Below, piece by piece: positions 17,739 to 27,012 of a stretch of 64,000 nt of DNA. The notes under the pieces were generated by a model. It did not search any database and was not told the DNA's origin. It saw nothing but the letters and a program-made list of their open reading frames with translations. How positions within the stretch are numbered: the first letter of the stretch is position 1; the number at the start of each line of letters is the position of its first letter. This DNA comes from Bdellovibrio sp. qaytius. Lineage in GTDB: Bacteria > Bdellovibrionota > Bdellovibrionia > Bdellovibrionales > Bdellovibrionaceae. The stretch covers positions 2,874,001 through 2,938,000 of the forward strand of contig CP025734.1 in assembly GCA_004011035.1 (NCBI GenBank). Direction: 5' to 3'. Made by a program: the position numbers and the translations under genes.

Positions 17739-19571
17739 ATGTTTGCTTCAAAAGTTCGTAGAATACTGATCGGCGATCCACTTCATAATTCACAGATGGC
17801 TCATGAACTCATTCCTAAATGGAAAGCTCTAGCTTTACTTGCTGCCGATGCTTTATCTTCAATCGCCTACGCCACTGAAGAGATTATTATTCCGTTAACA
17901 TTATCTGGAATTGCTTTTGCGACAACTTGGTCATTACCAATTGCTTTAGGAATTTTAGCATTGATGATTATCATCACGCTTTCTTACCGCCAAACAATTC
18001 AAGCTTACCCAAATGGTGGCGGAGCTTACATCGTTGCCAAAGAAAATTTAGGAACAGCAGCAGGTTTAGTTGCTGGCGCTTCATTACTTATTGATTACAC
18101 GTTAACCGTTGCCGTATCGGTTTCATCAGGTATGGAAAATTTAGTTTCAGCTTTTCCAGCCCTAGCCGGCGTTCAAGTTTTTGCCTGCGTTTGGATTATT
18201 TTATTATTAATGGTGCTAAGTCTTCGCGGTGTTAAAGATTCAGCGACTATATTTGCGATTCCAACTTACTTATTTATTTTTTCGATGTTTGCGTTGATTA
18301 TTACTGGCCTTATCAAAGGGCCTGAAGACGTGCACATTCATCCGCATGTTGTATTGATGAATAACATGCCTGAAATCGGATTGATTTTATTGTTAAGAGC
18401 TTTTTCTTCAGGATGTACGGCATTAACAGGTATCGAAGCTGTATCAAACGGCATCCCGTTATTTCGCCACCCGCAATCTAAAAATGCGAACAAAACTTTA
18501 TTGATGATGGCCTTAGTTTTAGGAAGCATGTTCGCAGGTATCACTTATTTAGTAAATTCTTACGACATCGCTAAAGTTGAAGGCGTTACTTTACTAGCCA
18601 GCTTAACCCAAGCCGTCGTCGGTCATGGTTTTGCATTTTACTTTATTCAAGTATCAGTATTTTTGATTTTATTCATGGCCGCTTCAACGGCGTATGCTGA
18701 CTTTCCTCGTTTATCATCTTTGTTAGCGGTTGATCGCTACGCCCCTCGCCAATTAATCAGCATGGGTGATCGTTTAGTTTTCTCGAATGGTATCATTGCG
18801 CTTTCAATGGGCGCCATTGCCATAGTTATTATTTTTAGCGGACACACGCATTCGATTCTTCCGCTATATGCTGTTGGGGTATTTTTATCTTTCACTCTTT
18901 CTCAAGCCGGCATGGTGGTTCATCACTGGAAGCTGCGTGAAAAAGGCTGGAAGGGTTCAATGGTTATGAACGCTTTCGGTACGCTTGTTACTTTTTGCGT
19001 ATTGATTGTTATTGGTTCTTTCAAATTCACGCATGGCGCATGGATGGTGATCGTGACGATTCCGATTATCGTGTACGCGTTTCATCGCATTCACGTTCAC
19101 TATGTGATGTTTGCGCGCGAATTATCGCAATCACATTATGATATTGCTTGTGACCGCGAAGTCACTGATCACGTGGTAGTGATTCCTATCTCTGGCTTGC
19201 ATTTGGGCGTTATGAACGCGATCCGTTATGGACGAAGCGTAAGTCATGACGTTCGTGTGATTTTTGTTAAGACGGATGAAGTTTCGTTGCAACGCATGAA
19301 CGAGGCCTGGTTAGCGAAGTTCCCGGATATGAAGTTACATGTTTTAGATTCACCGTACCGTTCGATTTCTGGTCCGATTTTAGATTTTATTGATCATGTT
19401 CGTAATGAAAATCCGACTGAATTTATCACTGTGATTTTTCCAGAATTTGTGACCTTCAAATGGTATCACCAACTGTTACACAATCAAACGGCTTGGCTGA
19501 TCAAGCTTTCATTGATTTACAAAAAAAATGTCATCGTGACGAGCGTGAAATATCATCTTTCAACAACGTAA
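17739..19571 (+). CDS. APC-superfamily amino-acid permease
   Basis: 610 aa with about 12 membrane segments followed by a cytoplasmic C-terminal domain of about 130 residues. ATG 17739 was preferred over an in-frame TTG at 17703: AGGAG at 17721-17725 lies between them and the family begins near MFASKVRRILIG. Motifs: ADALSSIAYATEEI, QTIQAYPNGGGAYIVAKENLG and SSGMENLVSAFP, as in APC permeases. The substrate is unknown. The soluble tail (VVIPISGLHLGVMNAIRYGR) resembles a universal-stress-like nucleotide-binding fold and may be regulatory. Confidence 0.88.
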   Translation: MFASKVRRILIGDPLHNSQMAHELIPKWKALALLAADALSSIAYATEEIIIPLTLSGIAFATTWSLPIALGILALMIIITLSYRQTIQAYPNGGGAYIVAKENLGTAAGLVAGASLLIDYTLTVAVSVSSGMENLVSAFPALAGVQVFACVWIILLLMVLSLRGVKDSATIFAIPTYLFIFSMFALIITGLIKGPEDVHIHPHVVLMNNMPEIGLILLLRAFSSGCTALTGIEAVSNGIPLFRHPQSKNANKTLLMMALVLGSMFAGITYLVNSYDIAKVEGVTLLASLTQAVVGHGFAFYFIQVSVFLILFMAASTAYADFPRLSSLLAVDRYAPRQLISMGDRLVFSNGIIALSMGAIAIVIIFSGHTHSILPLYAVGVFLSFTLSQAGMVVHHWKLREKGWKGSMVMNAFGTLVTFCVLIVIGSFKFTHGAWMVIVTIPIIVYAFHRIHVHYVMFARELSQSHYDIACDREVTDHVVVIPISGLHLGVMNAIRYGRSVSHDVRVIFVKTDEVSLQRMNEAWLAKFPDMKLHVLDSPYRSISGPILDFIDHVRNENPTEFITVIFPEFVTFKWYHQLLHNQTAWLIKLSLIYKKNVIVTSVKYHLSTT

Positions 19572-19640
19572 ATAATTAAATATTTGTACGTTCAGTGACC
19601 AGTAAAAATCTTGTTAAGAAATGGGGAAGCAATTTAATTA

Positions 19641-19669
19641 TTGACGATAACCATTTTTTGTTTTGTGAT
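19641..19669 (+). promoter_or_regulatory. Candidate sigma-70-type promoter of the HU gene
   Basis: TTGACG (19641-19646, 5 of 6 matches to TTGACA), a 17-bp spacer, then TGTGAT (19664-19669, 4 of 6 to TATAAT). It lies about 80 bp before the HU start. Overlapping the -10 is a short dyad GTGATG-TGATC-CATCAC that could be an operator. This is a pattern match only. Confidence 0.4.
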
Positions 19670-19747
19670 GTGATCCATCACGGAAGATTAACTACAACAG
19701 GATGTAACAACATCGATCTCAACAGAGATACACAACCAGGAGTTCAC

Positions 19748-20020
19748 ATGAACAAAGCACAATTAATCGAAAAAATGGCTACTGAAACTAAAATGTCTAA
19801 AGCACAATGCGAAAACGTAGTAGACTGTTTCATCTCTAACGTTAAAAAAACTGTTAAAAAAGGTGATGACGTTAAATTAGTTGGTTTCGGTACATTCACT
19901 AAAGCTAAACGTAAAGCTCGCACAGGCCGCAACCCACAAACTGGTAAAGCAATCAAAATCCCAGCTGCATGGGCTCCTAAATTCCGCGCTGGCGCTGAAT
20001 TCAAAGCTTTAGTTAAGTAA
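19748..20020 (+). CDS. hup: HU-family histone-like DNA-binding protein
   Basis: 90 aa, exactly the usual HU length. ATG 19748 follows CCAGGAG (19736-19742); an in-frame extension back to 19595 is not HU-like and is rejected. Motifs: MNKAQLIEKMA, GFGTFTKAKRKARTGRNPQTG (the beta-arm region with the conserved GRNPQTG), and FRAGAEFKALV. It bends and compacts DNA as a dimer. It stands alone between a permease and a strong terminator. Codon use is optimised, as expected for an abundant protein. Confidence 0.97.
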   Translation: MNKAQLIEKMATETKMSKAQCENVVDCFISNVKKTVKKGDDVKLVGFGTFTKAKRKARTGRNPQTGKAIKIPAAWAPKFRAGAEFKALVK

Positions 20021-20047
20021 GCTTTTAAATTTCCAAATATAGAATTA

Positions 20048-20078
20048 AGGCTTGGTAGAAATACCGAGCCTTTTTTTT
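20048..20078 (+). terminator. Strong rho-independent terminator after HU
   Basis: AGGCTTGGTA (20048-20057) pairs with TACCGAGCCT (20062-20071), with one G-U pair, around a GAAA tetraloop. Eight T follow (20071-20078). It lies 27 bp after the stop codon. Confidence 0.92.
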
Positions 20079-20092
20079 ATTTAAATATTTTT

Positions 20093-21412
20093 TTAATACA
20101 CATCAATAAAAACAACACCATCGCGACCATTCGCCGGATAAGTGCAAGTGCCAATCGTCGTCGTCGTAATGTAACATCCCGAACGCCCCACGTTGCCACC
20201 TGAACCATAACCAAACGGCGTGGTTCCTCCAAGATATGTTCCAGAATCTGTGCTGAAAATATTTATACCCGCATTGCCGATACCATAATTACTAGGGCCG
20301 CAAGCACCGGGTCCAGACACTGTCGAGTAAGGTCCAACTGCAGATCGGTTCGGTGCAGAAAAAGGTGGATTACCAGAACCCGTTGTTGCTCCAGAAACAT
20401 TACCCGCAACACCTGTACCTGCGAATGAATCTACTCCGCCAATAGTTGCACCACTACCTCCGGCGCATTCAAGCAAAGTACCCATGCTTGGCGAAACTAA
20501 TTTACTGGATGTTCCTGGATAACCACCTAAACCATCATCGCCAGCCGGAGAATTATAAACATAATAAGGCGGCCCCGGAGCTGCTAAAGTATTAGTTTTG
20601 TAAGGGGTAAAACCCACTCCGCCTTTTCCAACTGTTACCGTAATTTTTTCTCCTGGAACAAAATTTACGGGATGCGAAAAAACATAACCTCCGGAATGAC
20701 CCGCGGCTAACATGTTAGAGATTCTCCAACCGGCGCCACTGCCACCACCACCAGCCATTGTAACAAAACCACTTTTTACATTCGCTGGCACAACCCAATC
20801 TTGAGTCGTCGTAAAAACAAAGCGATAAGATTGCCCTGTAGCACCTGATTCTAAGCAACTTTTAATCGGTCTTGCACCTGCAGGAGCAGTTGGATCAACC
20901 ATAATATGCATTTTAAAATTAATCGGCCTGGTTTCACGCACACCACCTGCGAATGAAATATTTAAATCAACAATATAAGTATCTGGCACACCTGTAGAAA
21001 CAAAGTTTTCAAAAATGATTTTACTGACTTTTAATTGTGGTGCATTCGGTGAAGCCGTTTCACCGACAGCAATTAAATTTGGAGCTCCCGATGCGCCACT
21101 GGCATGAAGGCTACTTAATTCAATAGTTTGCGCAGTAATATTTGTCGTATCTATTGTGCGAGCCCCTGTGGGATTAAATGTAAGACCCGCTAATTCAGCG
21201 TTACAAATCGAACCGTTCGCTAACGCTGCCAAAAGTAATTTTTGTAAATCTAATTGAGCTAATTTTTCTGTAATTGCCCGAGTTTCTTTTTGCTGACTCG
21301 ACATCATCGACGCAACGGCAGACATCACGATAGCCATCATACCTGCAGCCATCAAAACTTCGACGATGGATACACCTCGCACATTTAACAGCTTGTTCGT
21401 ATTTTTTTGCAT
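20093..21412 (-). CDS. Pseudopilin-type protein with a glycine-rich C-terminal domain
   Basis: 439 aa. The N-terminus carries a prepilin peptidase motif: RG|VSIVEVLMAAGMM with Glu at +5, followed by a long hydrophobic helix. The middle (50-190) is a variable globular region. The last 250 residues start WVVPANVKSGFVTMAGGGGS, then are very rich in Gly, Ser and Pro, resembling glycine-rich adhesin or phage tail-fibre tips. A type IV pilin-like anchor joined to such a tip suggests a surface adhesin or minor pilin. Alternatively it is a type II secretion-like pseudopilin. No partner genes are adjacent. Confidence 0.8.
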   Translation of the reverse strand: MQKNTNKLLNVRGVSIVEVLMAAGMMAIVMSAVASMMSSQQKETRAITEKLAQLDLQKLLLAALANGSICNAELAGLTFNPTGARTIDTTNITAQTIELSSLHASGASGAPNLIAVGETASPNAPQLKVSKIIFENFVSTGVPDTYIVDLNISFAGGVRETRPINFKMHIMVDPTAPAGARPIKSCLESGATGQSYRFVFTTTQDWVVPANVKSGFVTMAGGGGSGAGWRISNMLAAGHSGGYVFSHPVNFVPGEKITVTVGKGGVGFTPYKTNTLAAPGPPYYVYNSPAGDDGLGGYPGTSSKLVSPSMGTLLECAGGSGATIGGVDSFAGTGVAGNVSGATTGSGNPPFSAPNRSAVGPYSTVSGPGACGPSNYGIGNAGINIFSTDSGTYLGGTTPFGYGSGGNVGRSGCYITTTTIGTCTYPANGRDGVVFIDVY

Positions 21413-21518
21413 AATACTTTGTAATCGACACTAAACAGAACCAACTTAAGAATAAGCTGAAGCAGAATTTATTTAGTGTTTCTGTATAATAGCGGTGCCT
21501 GATTTTGAGAATTTTATT

Positions 21519-21965
21519 TTAAGTCGACTTGATGAGCTTTCGATAAACGACAAAACCAGAATAATCGGCCACTTTGTCATAAAGACTCATCGCTGTTTTA
21601 TTTGTTTCATGCGTTTGCCAATAAACTCTTGGTGAACCAGCTAGTTTAGCTTTCTCATAAACAGCTTCAATCAACGCTTTGCCAGCTCCCTGTCCGCGCG
21701 CTTCTTCAGCTGTAAAAAGATCCTGCAAATAACAAACATCATTTAACATTCCCGTATTGCGATGAAATAAATAATTTACTAACCCGATCAACTTCCCATC
21801 TTTTTCTGCGACTAATGAAAACATGGGCTCAGCAGGATTTAAAAACCTGTTCCAAGATTGTTCAGTAATTTCTTTGGCGACAGTGCGTTTATAAAAAGTA
21901 TTGTAACCTTCCCAAAGCGGAAGCCACTGCGAAAAATCATTTGGATTTATTTCTCTAATTTTCAT
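21519..21965 (-). CDS. GNAT-family N-acetyltransferase
   Basis: 148 aa from ATG 21965 (MKIREINPNDF); an upstream in-frame extension reads like a non-coding tail. The acetyl-CoA binding signature is R90-GQGAG within DLFTAEEARGQGAGKALIEA. The C-terminal HETNKTAMSLYDK is the usual motif for residues at the acyl acceptor end. The substrate is unknown, as in most of this family. The gene stands alone on the minus strand after the protease terminator. Confidence 0.9.
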   Translation of the reverse strand: MKIREINPNDFSQWLPLWEGYNTFYKRTVAKEITEQSWNRFLNPAEPMFSLVAEKDGKLIGLVNYLFHRNTGMLNDVCYLQDLFTAEEARGQGAGKALIEAVYEKAKLAGSPRVYWQTHETNKTAMSLYDKVADYSGFVVYRKLIKST

Positions 21966-21997
21966 AAAGTAAGAATACACGAGCGTCGAAAAAAGGC

Positions 21998-22028
21998 AAA
22001 AAAAAGCCCCAGTATTTCTACTGAGGCT
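21998..22028 (-). terminator. Rho-independent terminator of the S1 protease gene
   Basis: On the minus strand AGCCTCAGTA-GAAA-TACTGGGGCT (22028 down to 22005) forms a 10-bp stem with one G-U pair and a GAAA tetraloop, followed by eight T. It lies 26 bp after the protease stop codon. The same GAAA-loop design is used after the HU gene. Confidence 0.9.
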
Positions 22029-22053
22029 TTTAATAATTTCAAATATCAAAAAA

Positions 22054-22878
22054 TTACTGAGGAACTACGAAAGCCGGAGTTTCAGTTTTCATTTTAGCAG
22101 CAGATTCTAAGATGAATGTTTCGAACTTAGAAGCCCAAGTGTATTCACCGAAGTGGTGACAGTCTGGAGCATTCTCGTGTGGACCACGAGTAATACCGTA
22201 AACGTATAATACGCCGTCTTTTTGTAAGTAAGCTGGGCCGCCAGAATCGCCGTTGCAAGCGCCTGTTGTTTTAGTTTGATCTGTTACTAAGATCATTTCT
22301 TTATCTAAAATTTTCGCCATTGGAACAGTTACTTTACGTAATGCTTCAGTGTCTTTTCCTGTCATGTCGTTGGTTACGCCGTAACCAGCAAGTAACATCG
22401 GCATACCAACAGTCATTTGGTATTGAGCACTTAAGATTGCTACTGGTTTGTAAGGTGCAGGAGCCGGTTTAGCTAACGCGATTAACGCTACGTCATTTAA
22501 ACGATCAGTTCCGTATTTTGGATTAATGATGAAATCTGCGATCTCAACCATTGTTTCAACATCTAAGTGATTTTTCACGTCGATAGAAAAACCAATGCGT
22601 AAATCGCTTTTGTTCATACCATGTAAGCAGTGTGAAGCTGTTAAAACTAAGTTTGGAGCAATAAGAGTTCCAGTACACATTGGGAAAGCGCTGTTTCCTT
22701 CGATGTATTTCAAAGCTACTGTTGAGTTAGCTACGATATCGCTTGGCTGAACAACTTCTCCGCCAAGAATTTTTGCTGTGTCAGCGTTTGCCTCGTAAGT
22801 AGAAGCTACGTTTTTTTGACAAGCTGTGAAATTTACTAACGCAGCTAATGCTAATAATGCAGAAATGTTTTTGAACAT
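22054..22878 (-). CDS. Trypsin-fold serine protease, lipoprotein (S1 family)
   Basis: 274 aa from ATG 22878, which follows GAGGGG; an upstream in-frame ATG at 22908 has no such site. Lipobox FTAC gives a lipidated cysteine at residue 20. Catalytic triad: H83 (TASHC), D129 (NDVALI) and S212 (GDSGGP). The mature domain begins ILGGEVV, as in a processed S1 zymogen. The residue at the bottom of the specificity pocket is Gly (206) rather than Asp, so trypsin-like cleavage is not expected. Such secreted proteases are common in predatory bacteria. Confidence 0.93.
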   Translation of the reverse strand: MFKNISALLALAALVNFTACQKNVASTYEANADTAKILGGEVVQPSDIVANSTVALKYIEGNSAFPMCTGTLIAPNLVLTASHCLHGMNKSDLRIGFSIDVKNHLDVETMVEIADFIINPKYGTDRLNDVALIALAKPAPAPYKPVAILSAQYQMTVGMPMLLAGYGVTNDMTGKDTEALRKVTVPMAKILDKEMILVTDQTKTTGACNGDSGGPAYLQKDGVLYVYGITRGPHENAPDCHHFGEYTWASKFETFILESAAKMKTETPAFVVPQ

Positions 22879-22956
22879 TGGAATCCCCTCTTGATATTTG
22901 AGCCGCAAACTAACAAAATCAAAGGGTATTCGTCAGTAAAAAAAGAAGGTGGCCTC

Positions 22957-23925
22957 ATGAAAAAAATTGCAGTTTATACAAGCGGCGGTGACGCACCAGG
23001 AATGAACGCAGCCATTCGCGCAGTGGTTCGCACGGCTCACAGTAAAAATGTAGAAATCATAGGTATATTAAGTGGTTACGTTGGCATGATCGAAAACAAA
23101 ATGGTCACGCTAGCTCCACGTGATATGGCCAACATTGTTCAACGTGGCGGAACAATTTTAAAAACTGGTCGATCAGCTGAATTCATGAAGCCCGAATACC
23201 GTGCAATCGCCGCAGATAATTTACGAAAAGCAGGCATCGAAGGCTTAATTTGCATCGGTGGAGATGGATCTTTTCGCGGAGCTCAAGCTTTATTTTCTGA
23301 ACATAAAATTCCTGTGATCGGAATTGCCGGAACAATCGATAACGATGTTTATGGTGTTGATGACACGATCGGTTTTGATACGGCCGTGAACACAGCACTT
23401 GATGCTATTGATAAAATTCGTGATACCGCTGATTCGCACGACAGAATTTTTATTGTTGAAGTGATGGGGCGAAATTCTGGTTTCATTGCATCAGCTGTTG
23501 GAATCGCTGGTGGAGCTGAAGAAATCTTAACAGCAGAACATGTTGTGAGCGTTGATAAAATTGTTGAAAAATTGCGTGAATCTCGAGCGAAAGGTAAAAC
23601 CAGCAGTATTTTAATCACTGCCGAAGGACAAAAACCTGGGCGTGGTTATGATTTAGCTGAAGCCATTCGCAAAAAATCAAATCTTGATGCGAAAGTTTGC
23701 ATTTTAGGACACCAACAACGTGGTGGAAGCCCGACAGCTCATGACAGAATTCTTGCATCACGCTTGGGTTCTGAGGCTGTAGCCGCGCTATTAAGCGGAA
23801 AAACAAATATTATGATCGGCACTTTAGGAAATAAATTAATTGAGCTTCCATTAGAGCAAGTTACGCAGAATGAAAAACGTGGCGACACCACTCTGATTCA
23901 GCTTGCCAGAATACTCTCTGTTTAG
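22957..23925 (+). CDS. pfkA: 6-phosphofructokinase (ATP-dependent)
   Basis: 322 aa, the usual length. ATG 22957 follows GAAGGTGG; the upstream in-frame extension lacks a start signal. It phosphorylates fructose 6-phosphate in glycolysis. Motifs: GGDAPGMNAAIR, GGDGS (residues 101-105, where Gly marks ATP rather than pyrophosphate use), TIDND with catalytic D128, and EVMGRNSG and GHQQRGGSP. Diverges from the protease gene. No terminator is visible between it and the livK-like gene downstream, 93 bp away. Confidence 0.97.
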   Translation: MKKIAVYTSGGDAPGMNAAIRAVVRTAHSKNVEIIGILSGYVGMIENKMVTLAPRDMANIVQRGGTILKTGRSAEFMKPEYRAIAADNLRKAGIEGLICIGGDGSFRGAQALFSEHKIPVIGIAGTIDNDVYGVDDTIGFDTAVNTALDAIDKIRDTADSHDRIFIVEVMGRNSGFIASAVGIAGGAEEILTAEHVVSVDKIVEKLRESRAKGKTSSILITAEGQKPGRGYDLAEAIRKKSNLDAKVCILGHQQRGGSPTAHDRILASRLGSEAVAALLSGKTNIMIGTLGNKLIELPLEQVTQNEKRGDTTLIQLARILSV

Positions 23926-24018
23926 GTTAAATTAAACTGTTAATTAATTAGATTACAGTTCGTTGAAAAATGAACGAATACAATTTTGTAAAACGGTTTA
24001 AACCTAAAGGAAGGTCTT

Positions 24019-25158
24019 ATGAAAAATATGTTCTCATTACTTTCAATTGCAGCATTAGTTGCTTTTGTTGGTTGCACGAAAAAAGAAGAAAATAAAAACG
24101 AAATTTTATTAGGAAGCTACAGTTCTAACACTGGCGCGACGGCTACATTTGGTGTTTACCAAATGCGCGGTATCGAAATGGCGATCAATGAAATCAATGC
24201 TGCTGGTGGTATCAACGGCAAAATGATCAAACACATCAACTACGATAACAAATCTGACGACAATGAAACATTAGCTGTTGTTAACCGTTTAATCTCTCAA
24301 GATAAAGTTGTAGCGATCATCGGTGAAGCGACTTCTGGTCGTTCTAAAATCGGTGCGCAAGTAGCTCAGCAAAATAAAATTCCAATGTTAACTTCTTCGG
24401 CTACAAATCCAGAAGTAACTAAAGTTGGTAACTACATTTTTCGCGCTTGTTTTATCGATCCATTCCAAGGTTTAGTTATGGCTAAATTCATGGTTAACGA
24501 TTTAAAATTAAAAAAAGCAGCTATCTTACGTGACGTAAAAAATGATTACTCTGTAGGTTTATCTGATGTTTTCAAAGCTGAGCTTGTAAAAGCTGGTGGC
24601 GAAATCGTTGATGATATCGCGTACCAAGAAGGTGACGTTGATTTCAAATCTCAATTAGCTGCTATCAAAGGTAAAAAACCAGACGCTATTTTTGTTCCTG
24701 GTTACTACAATGAAGTTGCACTTATCGCTCGCCAAGCTAAAGAGTTAGGTATGAACCAACCTCTATTAGGTGGTGATGGTTGGTCTTCTCCAGATCTTTA
24801 CAAAATTGCTAAAGATGCAATTAACGGATCTTACTTTTCTAATCACTACACAACTGAATCAACTGATCCTAAAACTGTTGAATTCGTAAAAAACTTCAAA
24901 GCTAAATACAATGAAGATGCAGACGTAATGGCCGCTCTTGCTTACGATGCAACTTACATGATGGCTGAAGCGATGAAAAACGCTAAAGAAATCACTCCGG
25001 ATAATATCCGTGCTGGTTTAGCGGCGATCAAAGGTTTTCACGGTGTAACTGGTGTAATCACAATGAACGAAAACCGCGATGCAATTAAATCTGCAGTTGT
25101 TGTTCGTGTTCAAGGCCCTGAATACAAATTCGTAACTAGCGTAAACCCTAGTAACTAG
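24019..25158 (+). CDS. livK: Branched-chain amino-acid ABC transporter substrate-binding lipoprotein
   Basis: 379 aa. Lipobox FVGC (Cys19) anchors it in the membrane even though this is a Gram-negative-style organism. The mature part is the periplasmic binding protein type I fold of the Leu/Ile/Val family: ILLGSYSSNTGATATFG, GGINGKMIKHINYDNKSDD, and LRDVKNDYSVGLSDVFK. It is followed at once by livH, livM, livG and livF, so it is the substrate-binding component. The exact ligand could be an amino acid or an amide and is not decided by sequence. Confidence 0.93.
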   Translation: MKNMFSLLSIAALVAFVGCTKKEENKNEILLGSYSSNTGATATFGVYQMRGIEMAINEINAAGGINGKMIKHINYDNKSDDNETLAVVNRLISQDKVVAIIGEATSGRSKIGAQVAQQNKIPMLTSSATNPEVTKVGNYIFRACFIDPFQGLVMAKFMVNDLKLKKAAILRDVKNDYSVGLSDVFKAELVKAGGEIVDDIAYQEGDVDFKSQLAAIKGKKPDAIFVPGYYNEVALIARQAKELGMNQPLLGGDGWSSPDLYKIAKDAINGSYFSNHYTTESTDPKTVEFVKNFKAKYNEDADVMAALAYDATYMMAEAMKNAKEITPDNIRAGLAAIKGFHGVTGVITMNENRDAIKSAVVVRVQGPEYKFVTSVNPSN

Positions 25159-25178
25159 TTCTTCAACAGGAGTTGATA

Positions 25179-26081
25179 ATGCAGGAATTTCTACAACATA
25201 CGTTAAACGGCCTAAGCTTTGGCAGCGTCTACGCCCTCATCGCATTAGGCTACACGATGGTGTACGGAATTCTTGCTATGATTAACTTCGCCCACTCAGA
25301 CATCTACATGATGGGCGCATTCGGTACTTTCTATGTTATTAATTTTTTAAAATTAGGTGAAAGCCCAAGTCCAATCACTTTTGCGATTGGTTTATTAGCC
25401 GCGATGTTATTTTCGGGGCTTATTGGTTTCTTGGTTGAGAAGTTTGCGTATAAACCTTTACGTAATTCGCCGAAGATGAATGTTTTAATCACGGCGATTG
25501 GCGTAAGTATTCTTTTTGAATTCGGCGGTCAGATTATTTTCGGCGTGAATCCAAAATCGTTTCCGCAATTGATGGTCGACACTGAAGTTTTTAATTTCAT
25601 GGATATCTCGGTGCGCTTACTCGATATAATTATCTATATCGTTACGCTGACTTCATTAGCTTCTTTAAGCTTTTTAATTAGCAAAACTCAAACAGGTCGC
25701 GCGATGCGCGCTGTAAGTTCTAGGCCAGATATGGCGCCGTTAATGGGTATCAACATTAATAAAATTATTTCTTTTACGTTTGTAGTTGGTTCTGTTTTAG
25801 CCGGGGTCGCTGCGTGTTTAGTGGCGATGAAATATCCAAAAATTGATCCAATGATGGGTGTGAAAATCGGAACCAGCGCTTTCGTCGCCGCGGTTTTTGG
25901 TGGAATCGGTTCATTACCCGGAGCCGTTCTGGGTGGATATATTTTAGGTCTTGGTGAATATTACTTAATTGGTTACGGCGCTTCGACTTACAAAGAGGCT
26001 TTATCGTTTACGTTATTAATTTTAATTTTATTAGTTAAACCAACAGGCCTTATGGGATCTAAAGCAAAGGAGAAAATCTAA
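25179..26081 (+). CDS. livH: Branched-chain amino-acid ABC transporter permease LivH
   Basis: 300 aa from ATG 25179, with CAGGAG at 25167-25172; an in-frame TTG six bases earlier is less likely. Eight or so membrane segments. Motifs: LNGLSFGSVYALIALGYTMV and INFAHSD at the N-terminus, and GIGSLPGAVLGGYILG near the C-terminus. It is a permease subunit paired with LivM. It follows the substrate-binding gene by about 20 bp. Confidence 0.95.
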   Translation: MQEFLQHTLNGLSFGSVYALIALGYTMVYGILAMINFAHSDIYMMGAFGTFYVINFLKLGESPSPITFAIGLLAAMLFSGLIGFLVEKFAYKPLRNSPKMNVLITAIGVSILFEFGGQIIFGVNPKSFPQLMVDTEVFNFMDISVRLLDIIIYIVTLTSLASLSFLISKTQTGRAMRAVSSRPDMAPLMGININKIISFTFVVGSVLAGVAACLVAMKYPKIDPMMGVKIGTSAFVAAVFGGIGSLPGAVLGGYILGLGEYYLIGYGASTYKEALSFTLLILILLVKPTGLMGSKAKEKI

Positions 26082-26082
26082 G

Positions 26083-27012
26083 ATGAACTTCGTTGCTAAA
26101 AATAAATTACTTTTCTTCTTTATTTCTTTTGTAGCTGTCGGTGTGATTTGCCAGTTTGCTTTGAATTCATATATTCAAGCCCTTGTAGTTTCATTCATGA
26201 TCAATGCGATCATGGCTTTATCTTTAAATTTTATCACCGGTGTCGCGAATCAATTCTCGTTAGGCCAAGCTGGTTTTATGGCTTTGGGCGCTTACACTTC
26301 AGCGGTATTAACTAAAGTTTTTTTAGCTGATCAATGGTATTTTATTCCGTTAACAGCTTTAGCCGGCGCTGTAGTGGCGACGGTTGCAGGTTATTTAGTG
26401 GCCCTTCCATCATTTAAACTTCGCGGAGACTATTTAGCGATTGTGACGATGGGTTTTGCTGAGATCGTGCGTGTTTTATTTTTAAATTGGAATTTCGTTG
26501 GCGGCCCCCGCGGTTACAACGGCGTAGTGAAATGGCCCGAGTTTTTAATTTCATACGGCTTCACTGGTTTAGCTTTATTTTTAACGTTCATGGTTTTATA
26601 TCATTTAAAAATTTCTTGGTTTGGCCGCAACCTTTGGGCTTTAAATGAAGATGAAATCGCTGCCGAAGTTATGGGTACACCGATTGCGAAAAATAAACGT
26701 TTTGCATTTTTATTTTCAGCTTTTTTTGCGGGCCTTGGCGGAGCGCTTTACGGCCATCACTTAGGATATTTTAGCCCGGCTTCATTTGGATTTTTAATGT
26801 CTGTGCAGATTCTTATCTTTGCGGTGCTTGGCGGACTTGGCTCGATGTCAGGTTCGATTTTAGCAGCTGGAATTTTAACGGCACTTCCAGAAATTTTACG
26901 TTCATTACCAACGGGTGGTCTTGATATCCGTATGATCGTATTCCCGATTTTATTAATTTTACTGATGATCTTACGGCCGCAAGGTCTATTAGGCCGTAAG
27001 GAGTTATTCTAA
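26083..27012 (+). CDS. livM: Branched-chain amino-acid ABC transporter permease LivM
   Basis: 309 aa with multiple membrane segments. Typical LivM features: NQFSLGQAGFMALGAYTSA, then LRGDYLAIVTMGFAEIVR and GGLGSMSGSILAAG. It starts 1 bp after the livH stop, and its stop overlaps the livG start (TAATG), so translation is coupled. Together with LivH it forms the membrane channel. Confidence 0.95.
   Translation: MNFVAKNKLLFFFISFVAVGVICQFALNSYIQALVVSFMINAIMALSLNFITGVANQFSLGQAGFMALGAYTSAVLTKVFLADQWYFIPLTALAGAVVATVAGYLVALPSFKLRGDYLAIVTMGFAEIVRVLFLNWNFVGGPRGYNGVVKWPEFLISYGFTGLALFLTFMVLYHLKISWFGRNLWALNEDEIAAEVMGTPIAKNKRFAFLFSAFFAGLGGALYGHHLGYFSPASFGFLMSVQILIFAVLGGLGSMSGSILAAGILTALPEILRSLPTGGLDIRMIVFPILLILLMILRPQGLLGRKELF

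Noticed and set aside
19595-19747. Upstream in-frame extension of HU
   Set aside because: HU begins at MNKAQLIEKM with a good ribosome binding site, and its length is normal from there; the upstream part contains the probable promoter.
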